DNA of 64,000 nucleotides from Candidatus Rifleibacteriota bacterium (lineage in GTDB: Bacteria > Muiribacteriota > Ozemobacteria > Ozemobacterales > Ozemobacteraceae): assembly GCA_018818125.1 (NCBI GenBank), contig JAHISQ010000115.1:62001-126000 (forward strand). The letters run 5' to 3'. How positions within the stretch are numbered: position 1 is the first letter of the stretch; every line of letters begins with the position of its first letter. Below are positions 51,765-59,469 of this stretch, piece by piece. The notes under the pieces were generated by a model. It saw only the letters and a program-made list of their open reading frames with translations. It was not told the DNA's origin and made no database searches. Made by a program: the position numbers and the translations under genes.

Positions 51765-54002
51765 ATGCTGTTGCCCCTTCGCAAAAAAGCCATGGCCTTA
51801 CCGGTAATTCTTGTTGTAATGCTTGTCGTTGCAATCTTCTTTATCACGGCGGCTTTTATGACTCGAAACCAGCAGCATCTGGCCAGCTTTTACCTGGACT
51901 CGGAAAACGCCATGAATCTGGCTGAGAGCGCAGCACAGGAAACAATATGCGCACTAAGAACCCTGGTGTTTCCTGATTCAAACAGACCCGGCCTGAAGAA
52001 ATTATTTGAGCAACTTCTCGATGTTGAGGCCGGCAAAGAGCAGAACAAAATCAGCCTGGAGCCTGGTCCTGAGATCATAAAATTCATGACCGACAATGAA
52101 ATAGCCGGCACCAGTCCCTTGTCGGTTAAAATCACTGCATATTTATCGCAATTCAATGCTATTTCGATGCCGGATTCAGCCGTTGGCATTGTTGAAGATC
52201 CCAAAGAAAAAGAAGGTTTGATAAAAATCGAGGTAAGGGTGGAATACGGCAAGGCAGTCAAGGCTCTCAACATTATTCATAAAGTAAAAGTAGCCAGAAT
52301 TGTTCACCCGGTCTTATCAAGATTCAGTCTTTTTTTAAAAAACGCACCGGCCGGATCGGGCTGGCTGGACCAGATCAACCCGTTACATCAAGACTCCGCC
52401 AGCCTGCAGAGTGACCCACACGCCTATTTTCAAAAAAATAATCGAAGACTTGCCGCTCCGATTATTTTGAATCATGGCAAAACGGTTGATCTTGCTCCCG
52501 ATGGCTCTTATGATTTTGTTTCGAGCAAACCTCAGATAGAGAAATTAGTTTCTGAAAATGCGCCAGTCTTTCTAGGTGGAAAATGGCGTTTAGGAATGGC
52601 AGAAGGAACCCCCCAAAGCCAGTTTTCAGAAAGATTTCTGGTCAGACTGGCGAGTTATGACATCATGGAATCAGTCGAAGCTTTTGACCGCAAGGCCAGG
52701 CAGACGGGCAATTTGAGTCCATATCCGCGAGCCAGCATCCAGGCTGCTTATGTTCAGATGTTCGGCATGAACAATGACTGGTTGATGGATACCCGGGCAA
52801 TACCGCTTGAAAACACTCAGGGTTTTCAGTTTTACCGTCACTACCAGGACAACACTCCGATTCTCGATATGAAAGGCAGTAGTGCCCTGCGCCTTTTCGG
52901 ATCTTATAAAGAATTCAGTCCAACTATGGTTCTTGGCGATGTTGAGAGATATTATCAGCGACTGGTAACCATGGATTGCGTTTTCAAAAACCGGCTTTTT
53001 AACGCGGTAACCATGCCCTTTCTTGATCATACGAATTTTCAGCGCCTCAGATATCCGAATCAGCTGGGCTTGTATTTTCGCGATTCTCGTACGCTCAACA
53101 CTCTTCAGGGCGTGTCAGCAGTCATGGGCATACGTATGGGCAATGATGACGATGTAGCGTTAGCCTGGGAGTTTTATCCGAAACAACTAAGCTGTACGCT
53201 GATTTCCGAGCATTTTATGCGCGGCCTTGATTTTATTCTCACCAACCGGGAAACTGGTGCCGTTGGCGTCGACATCACCAAAAACAATGGCACAACCCCA
53301 ATGCCGGCAAACGGCGAGATTTTCAGCATGCTTAGTTCACAGGCACTGGAAACCTCAAAGGTCGGCGCTACTGAACCGGAAACACCCTTAAAAGGCCGCG
53401 AGGTGACAGTTAAAGACAAAAATGGCAACCTGCTGTTTAAGGGCGATTTGATGGGCCTGGACGGATATAACGATGTTCTGGTCAGAACTGCATTCAAGTT
53501 TAACTCGAAAATGGAGCTCTTTGAAAAATGCGCATGGAAAAAGGGCAGCATCTTTCATCTGGCACTTCCGGGCAACGTTATCCTCGGTGGCGACAGCAAT
53601 TCTGAAATAATTTTTGACGAGCCTGTAGAAATAGATCGCGGAGGCATGATTGTTGTGCCGGGTTCGGTGATAATTAAAGCGCCGATCAGATCTTTGAACG
53701 GAGAGACACTGACCATTGTAGCCCGTGATCAGATCGTAATAGCAACGTCTCAGCCAATTGAAGCGTCTTTAATTGCCATGAAAAAGATCAGCAAAGATTT
53801 TTCCGTAGATGGTTTTGCAATTAAAGGACCGGTAACTTCTGGCGAACTGGATCTACAAAATCTCGTCACTGGCGGGAATTCAAAGAGCATCAGTTATTCA
53901 GAAAACTTCAATGAACTCAATTTTTCTCTTGGAGATCAGAGGTTTCCCAGAAGATTATCACTGTCTGACGAATTCAGGCAATATTACGGAAAGGCTTTTT
54001 AG
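51765..54002 (+). CDS. Large PilX/GspK-like pseudopilin
   Basis: The 745-residue protein starts like a prepilin: basic leader RKKA, then MALPVILVVMLVVAIFFITAA, without Glu at position +5, as is typical of GspK/PilX-type minor pilins. The N-terminal helix continues to SFYLDSENAMNLAESAAQE, again GspK/PilX-like. At 745 residues it is far longer than GspK (about 320) or PilX (about 200). The last 250 residues look like a right-handed beta-solenoid (NVILGGDSNSEIIFDEPVEI, GSVIIKAPIRSLNGETLTIV, IVIATSQPIEASLIAM). It could be a pilus-tip protein carrying a large binding domain. Confidence 0.8.
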   Translation: MLLPLRKKAMALPVILVVMLVVAIFFITAAFMTRNQQHLASFYLDSENAMNLAESAAQETICALRTLVFPDSNRPGLKKLFEQLLDVEAGKEQNKISLEPGPEIIKFMTDNEIAGTSPLSVKITAYLSQFNAISMPDSAVGIVEDPKEKEGLIKIEVRVEYGKAVKALNIIHKVKVARIVHPVLSRFSLFLKNAPAGSGWLDQINPLHQDSASLQSDPHAYFQKNNRRLAAPIILNHGKTVDLAPDGSYDFVSSKPQIEKLVSENAPVFLGGKWRLGMAEGTPQSQFSERFLVRLASYDIMESVEAFDRKARQTGNLSPYPRASIQAAYVQMFGMNNDWLMDTRAIPLENTQGFQFYRHYQDNTPILDMKGSSALRLFGSYKEFSPTMVLGDVERYYQRLVTMDCVFKNRLFNAVTMPFLDHTNFQRLRYPNQLGLYFRDSRTLNTLQGVSAVMGIRMGNDDDVALAWEFYPKQLSCTLISEHFMRGLDFILTNRETGAVGVDITKNNGTTPMPANGEIFSMLSSQALETSKVGATEPETPLKGREVTVKDKNGNLLFKGDLMGLDGYNDVLVRTAFKFNSKMELFEKCAWKKGSIFHLALPGNVILGGDSNSEIIFDEPVEIDRGGMIVVPGSVIIKAPIRSLNGETLTIVARDQIVIATSQPIEASLIAMKKISKDFSVDGFAIKGPVTSGELDLQNLVTGGNSKSISYSENFNELNFSLGDQRFPRRLSLSDEFRQYYGKAF

Positions 54003-54401
54003 ATGTTCAGAAATAATCCGCTAAAAGGTATGACATACATTGAATTGACAGTCGCTATCTTCATTACCGTAATTATTACCGGGATCGCGATCCGTATTAT
54101 GACGCAGATGAATCAGGGTTCTGAAAAGATATCGAAGGATTCAATGTATTATCAGACAATAGGAAGATTTTTGGGTCAGGTCAGGGCAGATTTACGAAGT
54201 GCGACAAAAATCGAACAGCTTGATAATACTATTGTTCTGACCATTGCCACCGATGATGAGGGCAGGTTCGATACCATAAGTTTTGTAATCGATGAGGAAA
54301 AAAACAGCATAATCAGAAATGCTGACCAGCAGCGAAGCACCTATGATTTTGGCGAGCCTCCTGAGAATGCTGGTAAATTTGTTTTCAAAATCGAAAGGTA
54401 G
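54003..54401 (+). CDS. GspJ/PilW-like pseudopilin
   Basis: The 132-residue protein has a prepilin leader ending in PLKG followed by MTYIELTVAIFITVIITG, with the expected Glu at +5 and a class III signal helix. The globular part (FLGQVRADLRSATKIEQL, DTISFVIDEEKNSIIRN) matches the GspJ/PilW pattern 'l..dlr.a..i....', where a short strand ends with an R-rich turn. It starts one base after the stop of the large PilX/GspK-like gene, so the two are translated together. Confidence 0.87.
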   Translation: MFRNNPLKGMTYIELTVAIFITVIITGIAIRIMTQMNQGSEKISKDSMYYQTIGRFLGQVRADLRSATKIEQLDNTIVLTIATDDEGRFDTISFVIDEEKNSIIRNADQQRSTYDFGEPPENAGKFVFKIER

Positions 54402-54405
54402 CTAC

Positions 54406-54939
54406 ATGAAAAAACAAGAACGGAGCTGTTTTTTTACCTTGTTACTGGTGAGCATTCATTTGCTGACTTGCACAAGCGCTGTTCAAGCTCAGAATGCCAG
54501 CGAAACCCGGCGGCTTTCGATCGGCTTTGAAAACCAGCTGATCGAGCTTAAAATACCAACCCCAATGCTAAAAAACTCAGAAGCCAGCTGGGTCAGTTCA
54601 GCAACCCCGGAAATTGCCGGAGCCTATCTGGCACCGATTCCAGAACCTGCTCAATGGATAGAAAATGAATATCGACCAGAGAAGCTGGCCGAAAAACCGG
54701 GACAAATGGATAATATTCCCCAGAAACGCCAATTTCCGGATCCGTTTGACGAGGCGATGAGTCGGCGCCAGGCGGCAATCGATTTTTTAAAGCGCCGACC
54801 AGATATCCTTGTCTTTGTCCGTGACAATCTGGGGGAAACAGATCCGATAAAGGTGCTTGAGCGCTGGGTATACGAGATTATGCAGTCGAGCGACTCAGAT
54901 TGGCCCGAAGCAAAAAAAATCCTGGAAGAAATGAACTAG
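54406..54939 (+). CDS. Secreted protein sharing a motif with the glycosidase
   Basis: The 177-residue protein (ATG 54406, AAAGG eight bases upstream; an open frame from 54319 overlaps the pseudopilin and is not used) has a signal peptide (CFFTLLLVSIHLLTCTSAV). The middle is Pro/Glu-rich. The last 55 residues (FLKRRPDILVFVRDNLG, ETDPIKVLERWVYEIM, DWPEAKKIL) align with the segment after the signal peptide of the glycosidase at 50426. This suggests a small shared docking or binding module. It is the last gene of the plus-strand arm; three bases separate it from the stop codon of the convergent pseudopilin gene. Confidence 0.78.
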   Translation: MKKQERSCFFTLLLVSIHLLTCTSAVQAQNASETRRLSIGFENQLIELKIPTPMLKNSEASWVSSATPEIAGAYLAPIPEPAQWIENEYRPEKLAEKPGQMDNIPQKRQFPDPFDEAMSRRQAAIDFLKRRPDILVFVRDNLGETDPIKVLERWVYEIMQSSDSDWPEAKKILEEMN

Positions 54940-54942
54940 ACT

Positions 54943-55518
54943 CTAATCTTTCCAGATAAGCGCTTCGCCTACGGCCTCTGAAAGCCGGGATTTTCTGGTA
55001 ACTCTGAAGCTGAAATTTTCTGTTTTACCGGTGTTTGCAGCAATTATTACAAGAGTCACTTCAACAAATGATGCCTTATCAGCCGCTACTTGTTCTTTTC
55101 CTGATGAATCAAAAAAGTTGAGGGTAAATTGAAAGATTGAGTAACCCTGTGTCAGCTGCGAAAAGGACCATTTTTTTTCAGCAGAGCCCGCCCGGCGAAC
55201 TATTTCTCTTTTATCATCTGAAAATTCGTATTCCACATTCTCGAGATTTCGACCATCTTCTTGTAATACGCCATATAGGCTTAATGACGAATCCTTTTCA
55301 CACCCCATATTACTAACCGAAGCCATGTCGTGACGAAGTTGTTCTTCAACCAGCGCAATCAGAGAGGAACAACCCGTTTGAGCTGTTCTCTCGGATTCAT
55401 CCTGGCGAAATATCAGAAACAGGTTGAATGTGATTACGAGTATCATTACAAAGATTACAATCGCCAGCGAGATTTCTACAAAAGTAACCCCGAGCCGGGT
55501 AGTTTTACAGAAATTCAT
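54943..55518 (-). CDS. GspJ/PilW-like pseudopilin
   Basis: The 191-residue protein has a prepilin cleavage site in TTRLG followed by VTFVEISLAIVIFVMILV, with Glu at +5. The globular part (LVEEQLRHDMASVSNMG, YEFSDDKREIVRRAG) has the GspJ/PilW pattern of a strand followed by 'IVRRA'. It overlaps the preceding gene by four bases (ATGA). It is the last gene of the minus-strand arm and meets the plus-strand arm with a three-base gap. Confidence 0.88.
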   Translation of the reverse strand: MNFCKTTRLGVTFVEISLAIVIFVMILVITFNLFLIFRQDESERTAQTGCSSLIALVEEQLRHDMASVSNMGCEKDSSLSLYGVLQEDGRNLENVEYEFSDDKREIVRRAGSAEKKWSFSQLTQGYSIFQFTLNFFDSSGKEQVAADKASFVEVTLVIIAANTGKTENFSFRVTRKSRLSEAVGEALIWKD

Positions 55519-55934
55519 AGCATTCTGTCTCTAAATACAATCGCTGGCAATGAAAAATCCTGATCGAAATCTTTAATACCTGGTCTTGCCCATTTCACAC
55601 GCACTTTAAATTTATAGGCAAAAACTTTTGGCAGGGCTCGATCAAACCCGGAAACTGGATCAATCAATTCACTTGATGGAATTATTTCGAAATCTATGCC
55701 GTGCACATTGCGAACTTCTGGCTGCAGAATTTCCTGAGAAATTGAATCAGCCAGCTTCATTTCTTCGAGTTTATTAGAAGCCAGCGAGCCTGCTATTACA
55801 AGACGTTTTGCATCAACACTCTGCCTTCTGATTTCGCTGAACTTAGGAATCATAGGCACCAGAAAAAGCCCGAAGATCAGCATTGCCGCCATTATCTCGA
55901 CAAAACTGAAGCCTTTGGGCAAAATACTTTTCAA
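55515..55934 (-). CDS. GspI/PilV-like pseudopilin
   Basis: The 139-residue protein has the leader LPKG followed by FSFVEIMAAMLIFGLFLVP. The next segment, ASNKLEEMKLADS, is the 'a..kleemk' helix end characteristic of GspI/PilV. The C-terminus (YKFKVRVKWARPGIKDF) is a beta strand typical of the globular head. It is coupled to the GspJ-like gene at 54943 by an ATGA overlap. It starts 30 bases after the adenylate cyclase stop codon. Confidence 0.9.
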   Translation of the reverse strand: MKSILPKGFSFVEIMAAMLIFGLFLVPMIPKFSEIRRQSVDAKRLVIAGSLASNKLEEMKLADSISQEILQPEVRNVHGIDFEIIPSSELIDPVSGFDRALPKVFAYKFKVRVKWARPGIKDFDQDFSLPAIVFRDRML

Positions 55935-55964
55935 TTGGATTACCCCATTGAACCTGACTGACAG

Positions 55965-57629
55965 CTAAGCATCTGGCTTTGCAATACCTGGAGCAGAAGT
56001 GTTTTCTGGTCTAGCAGAGTCGCTTACAATATGATTGGTGCGGCTGGCAACCTGGTCCAGTTTTGTCTGAATTGAAACGACCTTGGCACTTCTTACCTGT
56101 TCAAGAATTTCGTAAACGGTTATTGGCACATCAAGGCCTCTTATTCTTACGTTTTCGCGCTTAACATGTTTAACTGTACGCGGCAGTTGCGCAAAAGTGG
56201 CTTCATCAACAAGCATGCGCGTTCCTAAATCCTTGTTCAATGACTCTAGGCGCGAGGCAAGATTGACGATAGAGCCCATGACCGTGAATTCCTGACGACG
56301 CGACGAACCGATGTTACCGGCAAGGACTTCACCAGTAGCAATACCAACCCTGATATTAAATCCCTCTATGCCGCGAGAAGCCCAGTCAGCGCTGAGTCGA
56401 TCGAGCTCACAGAGCATGGCACAGGCTGCTTCCACTGCATTTTTAGCGGGATAAGCCAGATCACTCAGAACTCCAAAGCGAGCCATAATGGCATCACCAA
56501 TAAATTTGTCGATTTCGCCCTGATAATCAAAAATCACTTCAGTCATACATGACAGATACTCGTTCATCAGAGAAACAACTTCTTTAGGGCTCATGCGCGA
56601 ACTGAGCGCAGTAAATCCCGCTATATCAGTAAACAAAATTGCAGCATTCTTGTTAACGCCGCCAAGATCAATCTTTTCGGGATTTTTGAGAAGATTTTCG
56701 ATCAACGCAGGAGATGTGTAACGCGAAAAAATTTCTTGCAGACGGCGCTTTTCAGCAATTTCCTGTTCAGAAACGAGTTTTGCAGAAGTTAACTCTTCAC
56801 GGGTCTGCACAAAAATATCAGCGTTGGCGAGTGCACCCCCGATAAAAGTTGGAAGCGATGACAAGAACCTGATCTCATTCTCATCAAGCTCGGTGTGGCC
56901 GTCAGAAAACGATTCAACGTGAACAACACCGTAACTCTTGTTCTGACTGAAAAGTGGAATCGCCACCAGCGTGTTCATCATCGGCTCACGATCAAGCAAT
57001 TTACGCAGCTCAATATCACTGGCAGCAATTCCGCGGTAGACGGTCTGCTTTCTTTTGAGTGCATAGGTCAGCACATGTGCGTGATCGGCCTGCATCGCAA
57101 ATTTTTCTACCGTTGTGTCTGGATAGCCCGCCCAGCGAAACGGGTAAAGCTCATTGCGAACTGGATCGACCAGAAAAACAATATACCTGCTGGCACCTAA
57201 ATCGGCCTCAATAAGCGAAGAAATGGATTTAAACAGTTCGTCAGGATCTAGTGTGTCGAGCAGGTTCTTAACCTTCATCATGACCATCGAAAATCTCTGT
57301 CGCACCTGCTCGATTTTCTTATCGAGCAGAGCCTGCTTCGCCTGATAATCAGTTCTGATCTTTCTAGCGTAAGAAGCCTCTATCGCCTTTTTTACGCCAG
57401 CTTCGATGGTGACTTCCTTGCCAATAGCCTTGTTTATTATTCCAAGTAAAATGCCAAGTAAAATCACTATAACCACAACCAGCGCTGCTACTACTGTCCA
57501 GGCAAAGGGCGAGGGTTCAACCACAAGAGCCACAGGTTCCTGGGCAGCAGCAATCTTCGCAACAAACACCAACATGGCGGCTACGTAAAAGAAGCGATAG
57601 CGCGGCTTGTAGATCAATCTGAAAAACAT
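55965..57629 (-). CDS. Membrane-bound GAF-domain class III adenylate/guanylate cyclase
   Basis: The protein has 554 residues. A frame open to 57680 overlaps the pseudopilin gene; ATG 57629 is preferred. An N-terminal hydrophobic segment and a second helix (WTVVAALVVVIVILLGILLG) are followed by a short coiled coil, a GAF domain (about 110-275; YIVFLVDPVRNELYPFRWAG, VVHVESF) and the cyclase domain (about 320-500). Metal-binding Asp residues occur in LFTDIAGFTALS and GEIDKFIGDAIMARFG, and the Asn/Arg pair in VNLASRLESLN. The Lys of DKFIGD and the Thr of EFTVMG at the base-recognition positions suit ATP (class IIIb), so cAMP is the likely product. It sits inside the pseudopilin operon. Confidence 0.92.
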   Translation of the reverse strand: MFFRLIYKPRYRFFYVAAMLVFVAKIAAAQEPVALVVEPSPFAWTVVAALVVVIVILLGILLGIINKAIGKEVTIEAGVKKAIEASYARKIRTDYQAKQALLDKKIEQVRQRFSMVMMKVKNLLDTLDPDELFKSISSLIEADLGASRYIVFLVDPVRNELYPFRWAGYPDTTVEKFAMQADHAHVLTYALKRKQTVYRGIAASDIELRKLLDREPMMNTLVAIPLFSQNKSYGVVHVESFSDGHTELDENEIRFLSSLPTFIGGALANADIFVQTREELTSAKLVSEQEIAEKRRLQEIFSRYTSPALIENLLKNPEKIDLGGVNKNAAILFTDIAGFTALSSRMSPKEVVSLMNEYLSCMTEVIFDYQGEIDKFIGDAIMARFGVLSDLAYPAKNAVEAACAMLCELDRLSADWASRGIEGFNIRVGIATGEVLAGNIGSSRRQEFTVMGSIVNLASRLESLNKDLGTRMLVDEATFAQLPRTVKHVKRENVRIRGLDVPITVYEILEQVRSAKVVSIQTKLDQVASRTNHIVSDSARPENTSAPGIAKPDA

Positions 57630-57642
57630 TTCTTGAGGCCTA

Positions 57643-58329
57643 TCAGTAAGTCGGCGCTGAATCCGAAAAAGGCGCCACATTTAAGCGAAATTTATGATTC
57701 ATCGGAACTCTCAAATCACCAGCAATATAACCATCAGGAGGAGCCATAATCAGCGATATTTCAAGAAAAGTACCGATGGCGGCGGGATTGGCACCATCTT
57801 TAGTTTCTTCGGTATTATTTGGAGTTTTAATAACCGAAGAAATCTTGAATTCAATTCTTACCACGTCATCAATAAAAATCGGACGCGCACCGCCGACAAG
57901 AGTGAGACGATGGCCACTTTTGACCAGGGCAAAAATATTGTGAACACTGGTGTGATTGGATGTCATCATATCAATGTTGGTCTTGCTGACATTCCAGGTC
58001 ATAATGTTGCCATCGGGAGCTCCGGTTGGGTCTGGATGGAACTTAAAAGGCCTTGGCATTTCATTCAGCATCATCTCTGGAACCCCACCGGGACCAGGCT
58101 TGAATTCAAACTCAAGTCTATTAGTAGCTTCTTCAAGCGCTTTGCGCATGTATGTCCAGAAAATATCGGCCTGCGCGGTTCGCTCCTGCTTCCATGCCGT
58201 AATTTTAAAGGAACTGTTGCTTCGACTGTACAGATACATTACGGCTGTGATGAAACCAGCCATTACCAATATTGAAGTAACAATTTCAATTATGGTAAAA
58301 GCCTTTTTACTCTGTAATTTTAACTTCAA
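57643..58329 (-). CDS. GspJ/PilW-like pseudopilin
   Basis: The 228-residue protein has the leader LQSKKA followed by FTIIEIVTSILVMAGFITAV with Glu at +5; cleavage after Ala rather than Gly is less common but known. The following TAVMYLYSRSNSSFKITAWKQ and the region FWTYMRKALEEATNRLEFEF fit GspJ/PilW. The start lies 23 bases inside the preceding gene (58307), indicating tight coupling. It precedes the adenylate cyclase gene by 13 bases. Confidence 0.88.
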   Translation of the reverse strand: MKLKLQSKKAFTIIEIVTSILVMAGFITAVMYLYSRSNSSFKITAWKQERTAQADIFWTYMRKALEEATNRLEFEFKPGPGGVPEMMLNEMPRPFKFHPDPTGAPDGNIMTWNVSKTNIDMMTSNHTSVHNIFALVKSGHRLTLVGGARPIFIDDVVRIEFKISSVIKTPNNTEETKDGANPAAIGTFLEISLIMAPPDGYIAGDLRVPMNHKFRLNVAPFSDSAPTY

Positions 58330-58861
58330 TCAGCTCCTCCATGGTTTTGCGTGTCCCGTTAAAACTGCCCCAGGCCCTTATTCTAAGAAAATCCTGAGTA
58401 TAACCATGCAGGCTGCGCGATACCAGATCAAACTCTTCGACGCCAAATTCAAATGACACCGCAGGAACTTTGTCGGGAGCGCCGCCAGCAAGAGCACTGG
58501 ACTCAAGGTGGGCTTTTATCTTTGCAGCCGGCGTACCCCGATTTTTGCTCTGAAAATCATACAACCAGATCATTCTTGTCAAATTGAATTCATCTGAACT
58601 TCCGGTGCCGGCATTTATGTCGAGTGCCATCTGATGAATACGATAATACTCGGAAGGCAAAACCCGGTATTTATAAATAGCCAGTTGAATTGCTGATCTT
58701 ACCGCCATTAAAGCACGAGTCTGCTCATATTGCATGCTTTGCGCGCCGCGACGATGTCTTGTGTTCATCATCAGAACTGTTAACAGCCCCAGAATAGCTG
58801 TGCAAAACACCAGTACTATCGCAATAGCTACACCTCGCCGCTGCATTAATCTGTTCATCAT
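58307..58861 (-). CDS. GspK/PilX-like pseudopilin
   Basis: The 184-residue protein has a prepilin-type start MQRRG followed by VAIAIVLVFCTAILGLLTVL, which lacks Glu at +5. It is followed by YEQTRALMAVRSAIQLAIYK, where 'a..a...a' matches the N-terminal helix of GspK/PilX. Its length is close to PilX. It overlaps the GspI-like gene upstream by ATGA and the GspJ-like gene downstream by 23 bases, giving the order I-K-J in one coupled set. Confidence 0.86.
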   Translation of the reverse strand: MMNRLMQRRGVAIAIVLVFCTAILGLLTVLMMNTRHRRGAQSMQYEQTRALMAVRSAIQLAIYKYRVLPSEYYRIHQMALDINAGTGSSDEFNLTRMIWLYDFQSKNRGTPAAKIKAHLESSALAGGAPDKVPAVSFEFGVEEFDLVSRSLHGYTQDFLRIRAWGSFNGTRKTMEELIEVKITE

Positions 58862-59469
58862 TGGCTCATATCCGCCCTGAAGGTTTCAAGTTCAATCGCT
58901 TCGCGATGCCCATAATCAACACGCACCTTTAAACAGACAAGATTGTCAAAGCATGAATATGTAGCCACGAGACCTGGTGGTAAGGGATCTGGCGGAGGGA
59001 ACGGCACAGGTGGGCCAGGCGGCAATTCGAAATTTCTAAAACTGAACACCAGTGCATCGTCATGCTGTATCTCAATGTTTTGCGCGCGAAAAAGCGTGGA
59101 AACAGCAACACTCACCGAATAAGAGGCACGGCCAATGACCACTGCACTGGAACTTGCAGTCATACCGGTAAAGTTGAGAGCGCCGCTGAAATCACCGTCT
59201 GGCGTCTGAATATTGAGAGGCAGCGTGCCAAGGGTGCCAGAAATAAGTTGATCGTAATTGGCGGTGAGCAAAACACTCACTACCGATTCGCCAAGTTTGA
59301 GGGCAATTTCCTCCTCAAGTTGGCGAGTTGCAGTACCATAGGAGCTTGTAAAAGCGCCAATTGCCGGCAAAATGGCCAGAGCCATAATAACCAACGCAAT
59401 CAGTATTTCTACAAGAGTTACACCATGGCGACAGCTTCCTGCAGTCATTTCTCTATCTGTTTTGCTCAT
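58858..59469 (-). CDS. GspI/PilV-like pseudopilin
   Basis: From ATG 59469 the protein has 203 residues; ATG 59448 is an equally possible start, while an open frame to 59505 lies deeper in the upstream gene. The leader ends in SCRHG, followed by VTLVEILIALVIMALAILPA with Glu at +5, and then KLGESVVSVLLTANYDQL, which is PilV/GspI-like. A proline-rich insert (ELPPGPPVPFPPPDPLPPG) in the head domain is unusual. The end (VDYGHREAIELETFRADM) is the expected beta strand. Confidence 0.85.
   Translation of the reverse strand: MSKTDREMTAGSCRHGVTLVEILIALVIMALAILPAIGAFTSSYGTATRQLEEEIALKLGESVVSVLLTANYDQLISGTLGTLPLNIQTPDGDFSGALNFTGMTASSSAVVIGRASYSVSVAVSTLFRAQNIEIQHDDALVFSFRNFELPPGPPVPFPPPDPLPPGLVATYSCFDNLVCLKVRVDYGHREAIELETFRADMSQ

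Noticed and set aside
54319-54405. Upstream extension of the 54406 protein
   Set aside because: It overlaps the end of the pseudopilin gene in another frame, while ATG 54406 has a proper SD and starts the signal peptide.
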